Part shown: positions 37,347-51,700 of the stretch, piece after piece
How positions within the stretch are numbered: position 1 is the first letter of the stretch
Layout: the number at the start of each line of letters is the position of its first letter
Assembly: GCA_914767715.1 (NCBI GenBank)
Contig: OU612065.1
Span: 6,264,001 to 6,328,000 of the forward strand
Length of the DNA: 64,000 bases
Source: Membranipora membranacea
Taxonomy: Eukaryota; Bryozoa; Gymnolaemata; Cheilostomatida; Membraniporidae
Direction of reading: 5' to 3'
The notes under the pieces: generated by a model
Told to the model about the DNA's origin: nothing
What the model saw: only the letters and a program-made list of their open reading frames with translations
The model's database searches: none
Made by a program: the position numbers and the translations under genes

Positions 37347-38603
37347 ATGAACGAATCAAGTCCACCTTCTAAAATACGCAAAACATCCGTCATGAGTTTT
37401 AGCAAAATTGGAACCCACAATGGTACATTCCATTGTGATGATGCATTGGCATGCTGGATGTTAAAACAGTTGCCTGAATTTAGGGATGCCAAAATAATAA
37501 GATCGCGAAAGCCTGAATTGCTGGATGAGTGTGACATAGTGGTCGATGTAGGTGGGACTTTCGACCATGGAAAGCGCCGTTATGACCATCACCAGAGAGA
37601 GTTTAATGAAACTTACAATTCATTAAACTCCGACAAACCATGGAAAACTAAGCTAAGCAGTGCTGGACTGGTGTATATCTACTATGGCAAAGCTCTTATA
37701 CAACTCATCGTGGAAAAAAAGGCCAAAGAGCAAAACCTTAGTTCGATAACCGATAATGTTGTTACTCAAATGTATGATAAGGTTTATGAGAACCTAATTG
37801 AAGAAATAGATGGCGTTGATAACGGTGTCTCTCTGACGGATGGCGTGCCACGTTATAAAGTAACCACCACACTCAGCCAAAGAGTTGGGAATCTAAACCC
37901 TCGATGGAATGAACCCAACGATGATGCAGACTTGATGGTTAGATTTGAGAAAGCTATGAAATTAGTTGGAGAGGAGTTCCTTGACCGAGTGGAATATTAT
38001 CAGCTAGGCTGGCTACCTGCTCATGACCTTGTCAAAGACGCTCTGGTGAAAAGGTAATTTCAGGCTACTTCAATACCAATAAGCTTTATGACACAAAAAA
38101 TCTCAATGATGTTAAAACAAATTAATTTATCTATTCAGTGTAGAATTTGACAAACAAATAACCTGCTATGGAACTTTTACGTCCATTATACACCAAGCCA
38201 AGGAGTTGCATCGTTACATTTTATGGTTTGCTGCAGGTTTGATGTACATTCCAGTGGTGAGGTCATCTGCCTCGCGAGGACTGGTATTCCGTGGAAGGAT
38301 CATGTCATGCGTTTGGAACAGGAGATGAAAGTGGAGACACCAATTAAGTATGTTCTATATGAAGATACAGCCAATAACAAATGGAGAATACAATGCGTAT
38401 CAGTGAGGGCTGATAGCTTTGAGAACCGGCTCGGTCTACCATTAGAATGGCGAGGACTGAGAGATGACGAGCTTTCAAAGATTAGTGGAATCCCTGGCTG
38501 TGTATTTGTCCACTACAATCGATTCATTGGAGGAAACGCAACATATGAAGGTGTTTTGCAGATGGCAGCAAAAAGTTTGGAGATGGCAAAGATGGAAAAG
38601 TAA
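37347..38603 (+). CDS. MYG1: MYG1 exonuclease
   Basis: Two exons, 37347-38053 and 38237-38603, join in phase (AG + G gives Arg) to make 357 residues, the usual length. The conserved start IGTHNGTFHCDDALACWMLK carries the metal-binding His/Asp cluster. DVGG and the DHH signature (RYDHHQREF) follow, then TKLSSAGLVYIYYG, EIDGVDNGVS, YKVTTTLSQRV, and in exon 2 WRGLRDDELSKISGIPGCVFVH with FIGGNATYEG. MYG1 is a DHH-like 3'-5' RNA exonuclease. In mammals it works in nucleolus and mitochondria to process pre-rRNA and mitochondrial transcripts. I chose the first Met (MNESSPPSK); an internal Met before GTHNG is the alternative. A polyadenylation signal AATAAA is at 38762-38767. Confidence 0.95.
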
Positions 38604-39747
38604 ACTACTATGCCCAGATCATGACACCTCCCCTATACTAAATCGAAGGTTTATTACCTACATCATATCTCTTGCTAACTATAATCTTTTTTTTCTTACT
38701 TTTTTAGTTATGAATTTGTTTAGTCTAGTATAGATGGTGAAGTGACAATTCATGTTGTATGAATAAACAACATTCTGATTATCTTATATGCGGCGGTGAA
38801 ATAGTTGGGTTTGCCATTGTCAATGGTATATCAGTTGTGTGAAATGGGAGGATAAATGCAACCAAGTTTTGGGTTTCAAACGTCGAAATAAAATTTTGAG
38901 AACAATACCTCCTACCAATCTTTGAACTTTTTACATGGAATGGTAATAAAACATCAATCAGCTGAATCTAGAAAGACAGACCTAAGTTTGGGCAGTAGTG
39001 TACATAGGCAAAAAAAGCACAAAACCCTAGTTGTCCTCTTCTTTTGTGAGGCATGACAACTCCGATGAATATAAATTTGTGTCATTGAGTGGACCATGGA
39101 GTCTGGGACTCCGTGAGTGGACAAATAATTTCAAGGTAGCATTAGTTCCTAAATGCCATTGATGCGCGGATAGTCCAACATGATTTTTGAGTAACAAGGT
39201 TTCTCTGAGATAGATAAGTTTGATCATCATATCAAACACAACAATGTGAATCCATCCATATATGATTTAGTAGGTGTTAGCTTGTCTGTTGTTTTATTTC
39301 AGGACTACTGTGACTGATATAAGTGAGAAAGTGCACATAATATTAGCAAATATTTAAACATGCAAAATAAATAATAATTTGAGTAGTATAAAAAAGTTCA
39401 ACTTTGTACAAATCTGTTTTTGACAACAGAAAAAAAAACGCTAACACTTAGATGGAGAGTAGGTACGTAATATGAAAACGGATTGTGAGTCTTGATATGT
39501 GTCCAATCTATCCACGACTATGATATCACATAAGAAAATAGATAGGATATAATGTAAGTGACATTACGATAATATCAAAATACGAGACAAAATAATGTAC
39601 AAAAAGTAAGCTAATGTATTAGTCAGTGAAGGAAGCTGCGCATTGTATAACTAACACAAAACACACTGATGTATAACATATGGTTATTTCATGATAATAG
39701 TTGTTATATTATGCATGCTTGCTGAAATGATAATTCTCTTTCACTGC
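38604..39747. other. Intergenic region between MYG1 and the rhotekin-like gene
   Basis: Here the 3' ends of two convergent genes meet. The MYG1 polyadenylation signal is near 38762. The rest is AT-rich with no supported exon; a minus-strand polyadenylation signal could not be chosen with confidence. Confidence 0.5.
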
Positions 39748-42700
39748 TTATTTTGGGCAGCTATTATTACGCGACAGTGCAGTGCTTTTGTCTTCTTGGC
39801 TGGTTTGTTTGGTGAATCTATTAAATGCTAGCGTTAGTGGACTGTCCTCCGGATTGGTGTTTGCTCGCTCTAACATCTGTGACTTGACGCCACGTTTCAC
39901 CCTTGTCTTGTCATATAAAGAACCAGCTCTTTTATCCCGCTGAAAATATGAGGAGCTCTGAGTCTTCTGACTCTGAATCTCCATAAACTTCTCACAGCTG
40001 TGCTTCCAAACAACTAAAATATATAACATATGAGAACATTTTATTTCATGTTCAGTAGAAAGAAAGTAATAATGCTGCTATGTTAACCAATTTACAAATT
40101 TGGAGTTAGCAGCTCATGCATGATGCTCGCATGGAAGGATCACATCACCTTTAATTGTGATGTTTTCGGGTGCTCAACTAGTTATGAAAAAGGCTCAACA
40201 TTACATGTGCATCTAAATTGTGAACCGCAGTTAAACCAGCATACTGCGGTTTAGTGAGGTTACTACCTTGATCCAGTAGATGCTGTTGTAGACCATCCCA
40301 CCAGTCAGCCAGACTACCAGATGTAGGAGCTGCCATCATCCAGCGTTCATTATGTGCTCGGTTCTGTATATGGAATGAGTGTGATCTCTCAGCCTCTGAG
40401 GGATCTGTGTCACTTATAATCGACTCCTATAGAAGAAAAATTATTCATTGGTGTGTTTTGCCGATTTAGTGTCCCTAGTAAGAGGATTGCATGCCAATTA
40501 AAATAAAGCTATGCATATGTGTGTGTGTGTGTGTGTCTGGTACAATAAAAAATACCAATTATTTTATGTAGGCTGGATCATTTCCAATTGACTAGCGTAA
40601 AACAGCGATTGCAAAAAGAAATAATCTGAGCCGCAGCAGATTAAGTTGCTTACATTTTCCCATAAAACACATTGCTTGAATTTAGTTAGACCCCAGTTAG
40701 AGTTATGTGTCAACTCTGCTGTGTGTGGCACACAGCTGCCTCATGAAAAAAAATATCTCCAATTATTGCGTATTCTTCATAAGTGAACAATTTCAAAAGA
40801 TAAAAGCAGCCAATTTTGTGAAGCCGTCACAAGGACTCCAGTCCCATGCTGATAGTCTTGTAAGGCTTATTATGGACAAAACATATCAGGTGGTTTTTGT
40901 TAAGAGAAAACATCTGGGCCTGTGTTAGCCTTAGAGGATCACCTAGCTTCCTATCAGGTGCACATTGCCTTGACTTGTTGTAATTAGGCTACTTATGAAT
41001 GAGCATAATTAGATATGACAGAATACAGGGGATATTATTTCATACTCTCTCTTGATGTTGATCAGATTTCCGATATATGTACAATGAATTTCCCTTTCTC
41101 ACATACAGTGCAGTAAGACTCGAACGTAGGAGCAAGAAAAATACTATGTGTGGGTGTGGAATCTCAAAGATTTACAGAAACTGGGTCACAAGGGTACAAT
41201 TTCTCTGACATATGAACAATTTTTCTAATGCTTGTTTTCTCAATGTTGACATTTTCTTTGGTGCTTCTGCTGAATCATTGAATTGAAAATCTCCTAGTGA
41301 TTACATTGATTCTTAGCTGCCTGAGTTCTCACATGGTATATTTGTGTCATTATTCCCGCACATTGTTACATATGATAGTTAGGCCAAACATTGATGCATT
41401 GGTGGTCACTAATAGACAGAAGTAAAGTGTTGTATATCTCTTCACCAATACATACCTTTGTAACAGGAATCATGGTGAGAGGATCCTGAACATCTGCCTC
41501 AAACTGTGAGTTCCAGCAGCTTATCTTTAGGTTCTGTAGAGAGCACCAATACTTAACCCAATCCTCATCCTCCTTCAAAAACGAAAATAAAACTATGGTT
41601 GATTTGTAATTCCTTCAATCCTACCCGTATTGATGTAAATAACACAATTTTTATAACATGTGGGCGTCATGTGATTAAAACACTCACTCGCGAAAACAAG
41701 ATCAATGGCCGCTAGTTGGAAGTAAAACTTGCAATATACACAAGCTGCTGGGATTAGGAAAATCCATCTAAATCTCAAAGTAACCTACATGTTATGCATA
41801 GACATTGTCTTTGCTGTTATGTATGAAGCACTACATCTCTGTAGGTCATAAAGGACATATTACAACATTGGCACCAACTTGGACTACCATAGCTGTACCA
41901 AAGTCATTGGCTGTACCACCATGTAAGAATCTGATTGTGTTAGTGAGACCACTAATTACACTACCATCTTATAATGTTGTTGAAATTGAGCAATACACGA
42001 TAATATGATAGCCTCTGCTGGGCAGCATGATAATTGTGAATATTATCACAGAGTAAGGAAATATCCTTACTCTGTGATATTATGTATCAGAATGCTGAGT
42101 ATGTGTCAAAAAATCTAAAATAATAAATGAGGCACACGTAATTAGCAGGTCAATGTAATTACAAGTTCATAAAAAACTGCCAGCTGTTTTATTTGTCTCA
42201 AAGTCGGATGTGGCATTTTAATCTCTTGACAAGGCTGCATGTAGAGCCTGTCATGTGTGAAGAAGCATTTCAAAAAAAATTATTGCAAGTTTTGCAGCAT
42301 GAGGTCTGAACAGAGAGAAGCTGGATCAGCAAGATACTGCTGCAAGCTAAACCAGTAAGGTGACTTAGATAAAGATATCTCTCCCTCAAATCAAAAATTT
42401 GCCATTAAGCAATTGTAAAACAATTTTTGGCTGTATACTTATATGAAATCAAGACCTGACAGGGTGTTAGTTTTTTTCATACTACAATCATGAAGCTTAC
42501 CTGGATATAAAGAAAGCCAGACATGGTTTCATTGACGAGACACTGGGGTTGGGCTACGAAACGGCAGCAAAAATTCCCGAAAAGTGGCAGTGTGTGAGCT
42601 ATATCTGTAAAATAGTAAATCAATTATGTCAATATTTGTGAAGGGAATGATCAATGACACAACGATCCATTTAAATATGACTAATGCAGGGAAACCACAG

Positions 42701-45700
42701 CTTTATGTAAGCTTACCGAGGGAAGTGGGAGATTATTGTGCAAACTAAGTATCCAGCGAATTCAACAGACTAAGATAAATAAGGTTGTGAAGTGAAGAGC
42801 TGTAGATATGAGGACATTGATGAGCAGATAGCTATCATCTCCTAGGAGACAGCAGCTGTATATAATATACTCATCAATGATATAAGTACCTCTAGAGTAC
42901 ACACTACCAACAATAAAACTATACAGCCAACTGTGGGTCTTATTGTGTAGAGAGTGACGCAAGGTGAAACCTGCTGCAGGCGGGCAGCGAGGCAGCAGCT
43001 TGTCAAGTATATGCCACATGTATGGAATCTTTTAGCAACACAAAGGACCGATAAATCACCTTGATGTGTGGCTTACCTACCATCAAATATCCCTATATAA
43101 TGTTTGGGTTATAACCATTAAGGTTGGGTGGAAAGGACAGAAACCACATGAAGCAGCCAGCAGAGGGCCCTTGATGACATAATAGTTAGTGATTTTCTCA
43201 CATAGACATTATTTAATACCATTTTGATGACCATTTATTATCTGCCCTTGTAAAGTGCCTCATCTAAGTGAACATTGGAGTGAGAAGATTGCACTTAAAC
43301 CAGCAGGTTATTTTTACAAAGAACTACATAATATTTCACCTAATTAGAGGTTCCAATGGCTTTTCCAGTTGTTCAGCAATATTAAAACACATGGTGATGC
43401 TGAGTAAAGAAGGATAGAATCCATGGTAAAATGTTCAGACTTCCTAATGGATTGGTAACAGATATATCACCAACCTATTACTGCATTATTACTGCAGCCA
43501 GCAATAAATCTATTATTTCTATAGCAGAAGCCTCAAGGTATTGCTTTTGTTACACTCTTCGTAGTGAGATGGATCAGTCCATTATTTATGTGTTATAATG
43601 ATTTGGAGACTTGCCTAGTTCTTTGTTGATTGTGAGGTCTAATGAGCTGGTTTTATCATCAGTGTCTGATAGCTTTAGCACAGTGTGGGCTACTAACTCA
43701 AACTTTGGTCCCCTGCAAAGTATGAAGCAATAACTGAATTACATAATCAAATATATCATAACATTATTATAGCTAACATTAAAAGAATTTTGTGTCACAC
43801 TATGGTGATTGTGAAAATGCCTCATCAATATATTACCACACATCCATATTACAGCTCCATATTGAAAAGGGGCATTGACTTTGATTTTGCTGCATGTATA
43901 TCCAAAACGGTGTAGGATGTTCACAGAATGGCCTATTATGAATCATGGGACACAACAATACCAAAGATTATAAATACAATACCAGCTTACAGTCAGTCAA
44001 TGAATTTTAAATTGTTATATTATGTATATATACTATACATACATGTAAGTGGGGTAAAGTGAGGTGATACTGTCATTATTAGATGGTACATGCTGTGCAT
44101 ATTTAGCTACCATCATATCGATGGTATGGAATGTGGTAATAATTACACGGCGGTCTTAGATTTCACCTCACTCACAAATTGTAGAGCATGAGAACATTTT
44201 TTGGTCTTCATACTAAACCAATCACTCAACTAAATGTAAAATGATTGGGAGGAGGGGAATAGGCATAATGATTCCATATGATTACACAGAAGCCCAAGTT
44301 AGTATGATAGATGATGGGCAGTGATGTCCTAATATAAAGCTCCTTGTATTATTAAATATTAGCGCACTTACGGTAAAGATTGCATGTCAAATGGCTCTTT
44401 CTACAATCAAACAAGAAAAACATTTGTGAGACAGGCAACATGGTGTCATCATTTCTTAATCAAGCTCTATTATTGTAAATTCAAACAGTAGCTAAGATCA
44501 AACTGCTTTGCAACTCATATTCTCGATCGGAAGCTTGGGTTAAAGGCTGGACTTTGTCAAAGCAGGAAAAGAGAACTGAATGACTAACACTTATAATTTC
44601 CTTAGCAGACTTCACGCTAATGGTAAGGCTGCATACGTAGGTCAGGAAATTATGTGTAATTATCAGTAGAATCATACAGTGATTAGGAAGATGACACCAG
44701 GGTTTGCCCAATGCTGCTCTAGTATTTATCACATGTGAGGTTCCTTAGCATGGCAAACTAATCTAGATTGGAAGTTCATTTTTTTTTGCTATAGCTGCCA
44801 TAGCGATGATTTTTTATTGAATTATCATCAATAGCGAAACAATAAGCTGCCTGACTAGACCTACCAGTGAGAGGCCGGAGAGTCGTCTGCCCACTGTGTT
44901 AGAGATATCACTAATTCTTTTCTTCAGCTTGACTTGTGTACTGGCTATTGTTAGATCTTCATGGTGCTCATAAGCATACACCTCCAAGTTACAGTCGTAA
45001 TCATGGGCAATGTCCTCACTAAAATCACATCAGTATTCTTGGTTAGAGTTATGCAATACACATTAATAGTGGATTAAAGAAGATTGACATGGCTTAGCGT
45101 ACAATATTTACTGTAACGTTGTTTAGTTTATGAATAACATTATTTATGTAGCCCCAGAACCATTTCAGTGATTTCTGTAATCAAGCTTCTCAGACACTGT
45201 AATGGCAATAGACAACGGATTGCAGCCAATAAACAAAACTCGAGCAGCTCAAAATGAGCTTATGACACAGTAGGCCCTATCTGTATGGCTCTCCTGTAGC
45301 ATATGATGTCACCTTGCTTGGCTTCAGGGTTCAGACATTTAATCTAGCTAGACCCTGCCATTTTATTACCTCTTGAATACATGACCATATTTTGTTTACC
45401 TTTCAAATCTAGAACAATGAGCAGCCGCTTTCTCAATATCAGTTAAACTCATTGTCATGGGCTTGAAAAGGTTTTCGAATGATTGTTGATACGTCAAACT
45501 TTAGAATTGTGCCAGTTCAGCGAAAATTGAAGCAGTTTCAGCATAAAAGTCTTGACATATCAAATATGTTTGTTCACATGGCTATGGAAAGGAGTGTTTT
45601 TTGGTATTCAGTGGATCTTATGAACAAATGTTTTACCAAGTGGATGTAATATCGCAATGTTGACACTGGTATCCACAACAACATAATTTCTCCACCTGTA

Positions 45701-48700
45701 CTCAGGGAGAGTGCCTGCTGTACTGTTGGCAGAAGTTCATAAGAGGAAGCTTGGACAGGAGTGCTCAGTGCAAACTGAGTCAATAGATGACTCAGATCTC
45801 TGCTTACAAACACATACAGGTCATGCTCATCACAAGAACAAGTTTATTGTTTGAGCTATTGACCAAGCTCTGCCCTACTCTTACAAGTTAAGAGATAAGT
45901 GGGGATTGGGGCCTTTTAGTGAAAGATTAAATTTGGTTGAGTATTGATTGGTCACCAGCTAACTAACGCCATTTAGACATAGATATTTCGAAATAATAAA
46001 GTAGAAGTATAACAACATCCCCTCCTGATTGCCAACAACTAACATCATGTCCCAAACAGAATTCCTACATCATAATCAGTAACTTAAACATGGCGGAAAA
46101 ACTGTGTGGTGGCACTCTCTCCAGATCATTTTAGAAAATATTATGCACATGTGGATAATGTTACATTGATATATTGGTGACATCGGCAGAGATCAAATTT
46201 GTACCACGAGTGAAGCTCTTAGAACTAAAATAATTCTACACCAAGAAACTGATCAATATTGACAGCTTCCTGACATAAAAAATTAGAATAAATAATGTAC
46301 ATACATTTAGTCAGAGAAGTGCCAGTACAAGACAGAGGAGGTAATGTTAATATTCTGGTGATTAATAGAGCCATTTGTCCTTTTGAGCACATCATTTTGT
46401 AGATGCAGGTATAAGTAATGTTGATGAACTTGACCCATTTTTGTCTGCTCTGCTCTGCACCCCAAGCCAAACCAATTTAAAAAATGTGACAAAATGTTAG
46501 GACAGGTGGTGGCCACTCCAGCACTAGTAGTAATAATAGCAAGGTAGTGCAACACTTACAAAGTAATGACATCATCGAATGAGATATCTGTGGTGAGACG
46601 GTCAACTTCTGAGACAAGGCCGGTTTCGAACACTTCTGTACCGATTCTCACTAGACAGAACACTGTAAATCGCTTGTAGTCTACAAAGATTTGAAATTTG
46701 ACTTCATTTCATTCTGCGATTCTCATTCACAGTTTTAAGCAACATGACTCATACAAGCTTCGGCTACATCAGTGGGGGAGATGGAAATGAGTGTTTGAAT
46801 TTGACACGAGCAGATAGTGTACATCAGAACATGTTTACCACATAATAATAGCAACTAGTCTTCGATCAATAGTTGGTGCATGCTGTCAGTTTTATTTCAT
46901 TAATAACTGACTATCTCAGATGTATAAACGCAGCATAATCAATTTCTTATGCCATAAGGATCACCTACCACTAGTCATAATAATATCAGGACCTGAATCT
47001 GAGGGCTGGGAGCAGACACAGTCACGCTATTTAACAGTTAGCATCCAGGCCAATCGGAGACACAAATAAATGAATGAGATAGGAGATAGCGATGACCGCC
47101 ATTGTTTTATTTATTTATCAGATAATCGGTGAACACTTACTGCCTTTGTTTTTAAAATGATCACTGTCTTTCCACATCAGTGGAATTCTGATTTCTGAGA
47201 TAGAAACTTTTCCTTTGCATGGAAACTGGTTCCCTTCAGTGTGTCTAAAGATGAAAGATACAATATTGAAATTACTGCCAGGATAGTCATGGTTTTTGCA
47301 TTATTTGTCAACAAAACAAAAGGCACTGGGTCAAAATTATTTTATCAGCTTCATTCAACACCAAGCTTTCAAATCATGCCATCATACTTTGAACAAATAG
47401 CTAACTCTTGACAACCCAATTCATGAAAGTAAAATAAGCCTCTAAACACCAGACTAAACCAACAAACACAACGTCTCAGAGACAGAAGAAGTAGATACAA
47501 TATTGTGTTTTTTGTTTTAAGTTTACTGGGCCCTTTGTAAGCTTGTATGGGGTTTGTATTATTCTCAGGAATAAAGCATCCCTGGGGCCAGCAGTGTAAG
47601 GTCCTCAGAGGGAGAAAGGGAGAGAGTCAATAAATAATTATCTACACAAGAATAGGCCGGATTAAATGTAATTAATTGTAATTAATTAACAAGGGTACAA
47701 AACGAATTAGTAAACACAACAAAACACAAAGCACAGCCAGCAAAAGATTGACTTTGACACAATAACCAAGCCGGCAATGAGCACCAAAATATGAGCAAGC
47801 CTGTCATCCAAGCTGATGTCAAAGCTGTCAAGTCAGTATGGTCACCGACAGACGGTAATATGTACAGAGCTGTTGATTGCTGATTTTATCAGGGAAATTA
47901 GCGTACTTGATCTCAGCCTGAGGATACTAAGTCATGTATTTAGGGTTTTATGCGTGATGATGTTCAGAGTCATCAGATGTTATCTACGTATAAACAGAAT
48001 GCTTACGATAAATAATTGGCTCCCTCCTAATGATGACCTGACAGCAACCAAACCATCAATTTACATTGCCTTCCAGCCACCAACAGCGCATACATGCGCA
48101 GCTGATCAGCGACGACCATACGCTTGTGGGGGGGGGGGGGGGGGGGTAGGGGCCCAAACTGTAATTATCTTGTTGCTTACAAGTGGTTAGGTGTCACAGT
48201 TTCGGTGTTCCGCTGTTGCAGGTGCTCCATGTAGGCCACCATCCTACAGTTACTAGTATGCAGGGCCTTTGCTGCCTCTAACTGTTGTGGGGTATGTTTG
48301 GCAGCAGCGAGCATCTTCATACTACCGTCTCTCATCTTCATCTCGTGGTCGATCTTCTTATGTAACTCATGGTCCTGTAGGAATGTAAAGTGGTAGTCAT
48401 TACTAACATGAAGTTAGGCTGCCCATGTTTGCCTCAGGTTAACATTTATCAACAAACATGATTCTGTCATCTTGTGTGTCCCGACTCTGGAGATGATTAT
48501 CCTCCATGACGCAAGCAAAAGCAATACAAGGGACCACTGTCATATTTTCACGGCAGACATATATTTTCTCATTTTCTTTCAAATGCCATCATTTGAAGCA
48601 ATGAACTCTATGATGGTTGAGCGTCATTTTTGATGTCAGTACAGCGACATCGACATCATACTCACATACTACCGGTACAAGCAATTAAAATGAATCCGAA

Positions 48701-51700
48701 CCTGCTGATGTTCGATAGAGTAATTATGAATGACTTTTGAATTGAGGCAAATCATAAGCCATTGACAATTTAATTACTATAGACATCTATACTTTTGTGG
48801 TGATTCAAAGAAGTTTCAAGCAATCATTTGTGTGTATCATCAATATCTGCGGGATAGAATCATGATTGGGGCCAGTTGAAAAGTGAAATACTTTAGCAAA
48901 TTTCAGGAACTTTCCAGTCCATTAACAGCGGTGGAAATTCAGATCAATGGGTAGGAAGTAAAAAACGTGTGTAGGCAATGGTGCTTGAAATTATTCAACT
49001 ATGTTTTGGTGATGACGAAAATGGTGCCGTACCAATTACATCGAGTAGCACTAAAAGCTAACGTCCAGCTCCCCCCACAATGACTCATCTGGGCAACATG
49101 TCAGTTAGGTAATAGGCAAAAATCTCCTCCAACAATGTGTGCAAAGGCTGGTGTTGTACTCGTTGGCAATGAGACATATAGTGGGGCACAATAACAACCT
49201 GTAGTCTAGACAAGTATTTTATTCTCCTCTATGAGCATGTGAACGGTTCAGACTTAACTTTATAATTCATATAAGGTGCCAGTATTTGGACACAAGATTA
49301 GGTTTGAAACATAGCCATATATATTATCATTACTGCTGCTATGGTTGGAATAACCAACCATCAATAAAACTAACATGGAGTGGATTGATGTGGAGTTTGT
49401 GGCCAAGAATGGAAACTAGATATAGTTCATATAAATCATCATAAAAGTAACTCGGCCATTTTCCTCTTTCCTTCTCAAGACATGTTGGGGAAATAATTAT
49501 TGCCAAACTTCAGGACAATGGTAGGATAGTTGATTTAGTCTTGATCACATATGGGATAACTCCCGACAGCTGATCTTAGACTAAATATACTATCAAATAA
49601 ACACGCTCTAAAAAAGATTTCAGACTCCTCTGAGAGAGTCAATTTGCCCCTATATACCGTACAGTGTTGGCTCTGCAAGCAAATTTATGACAGTTTCTGA
49701 AAAAAATTAGCTTCTATTGCTGAAAGCGTTGAGAGCTGAAGCCTAGGATATAATCTAGTGATTTCAGCTGTATATCCAACATGGTGTGAAAAACACAATA
49801 ATATCACTGTTAGCTAGATCAAATACAGGTCAGCCATACTCAAGCATCAAGCTAAGCAGTTGAGGTCAGAGTTTGTTTGTGTGCCGAGAAGAAAACCTTT
49901 GGAAGCATTGTTCTCTGACCAAACAAAGAAGAACATCACTGCACTCTCAAACTCCGCACCGGATAACTACAGGAAATCAGTGAGATCAATAATACAAACA
50001 GGATGATTAATCTCATATGAAAACAGACAGCTGAAGAAGTAAAAACAACTGCTGTGTCATCATAAGACCAAACAGTGGTCGTCTATAACCTGCTTTATGA
50101 GATTATCACACTAATTGGGTCAAAAGACTACATCACGATTACGATGTGACAGCTGAGAGATTTCTAGGGACATCACCAACAAACAATAGTATGTACCGCA
50201 AGCAAACGTGACTATTGGGGGGGGGGGGGGAAATAATACATCTGGAGAGCTAACAGCAATCATACAACATGATGCTAGCTGTACACAATCCTATCCATTG
50301 TTTGACCGCTACTAAGGTTTGCTCTGAGTATATTTACATAATGAGCTGGCCAGAAGCTGGCTACTTTGTACATTATACTTGTACATACACTCGAAGATAA
50401 CAAGAGAAAGACCTGGAGCAAATATACATAGAGTATGAGCAGGGACTATAAATCATAATTAGATAATGGGTGTAAATAGCAATACTCATTTACAACTTCA
50501 TCCCAGGATCCCAGGTGTCAATGGAGATGCAATTACTTGAAGTAATAAAGATGGTGGTTAGAAGTGACCGGAAGAGGCAAAGATAGAGCTGATGAGGGGT
50601 TTGTGGGAATTACAGATGTCAGCACCTGCCATCATTAAATATCCACATAAAAACAGTAACCTGTCATCCATTTAAATCTCTTCCCCTCATTTCCGAGAAT
50701 ATCTGGTATCTAGCTATATCAAATACAATACAAAATGCTCGATGTTGGTACGAAAACTGAGGGTTAATATGTATATCATGTAAGAAAATTTCTTTTCTTC
50801 TACCAGTACATGATCCGTCTATGAGAACTATCATATGAAGCCTACGTTACATTCACCTATCAACCAACTCCATGGGTAGTCTATACAATGTGATCTAAGT
50901 ACCCGATCGCATACAACAATCACAGTAACTAAGACAAAAACGAACAACATACAGGACTAAACGAATACCATCTAAACTAACAATGTAACTTGAATGAGTG
51001 ATTGGTTATAAATATATTACCTGTAGATTGTAGGCGATTTGTTTGTAATACATAATATCCATATCCTGGAATATATTGGATATATGTTGTTCAGTGTTAT
51101 TGTTGTTATTTACATGAGGCATGATGAATGGTATGTCACCTTGTTAGCTTAACCATTATTTATCAAATCCAAAGAAGATGATAGTCTGCTGAAGTAGATG
51201 TAGACTGTAGCGCAGTTTGCCTCAATGAGACGTAAAAGATAATTGCAGTCTCCTGTTTGAAATAATCCAGTGGTAAGGTAAGGTCTTTGTTACTGTACCA
51301 AAGAACACAGATGTATACTAGTTTTTCTTAACACACTTTAGTCTCTTAGAAGAGGGACTCTGGATCGAATGTGATAACTAAGTTTGCGTGTTGTGGTGAA
51401 TGACCTATTCTAATAGAATGCCTAATCATTATCGTAGTATGCATAAAGAGTAAATAATATTGACTCATAAATTTCATTCAACGTATATCTAATTGCATTA
51501 TTTTATCCAATCAGCAGTCACCTACTTCATTAAATAAGAGTAAGCAAGAGGGGGCAACCTTTAAATATGACTAGTGATTTATTTACTACATCGGTGACAG
51601 TGAAAATCCATAAATCAATTCGGTTTCAGTTGGGCAAGATAATAATACATTAGTGATGTTTCCTATGTTAAGACTTGTAGCTATCCAGATCACAGAAATT

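Noticed and set aside
44372-44400. Direct joining of rhotekin-like exons 44865-45018 and 43615-43712
   Set aside because: That join breaks the reading frame; the 29-nt exon between them restores it and has proper splice sites.
47816-48190. 124-codon plus-strand frame
   Set aside because: It runs through the G19 tract, is antisense to a rhotekin-like exon, and has no splice or family support.
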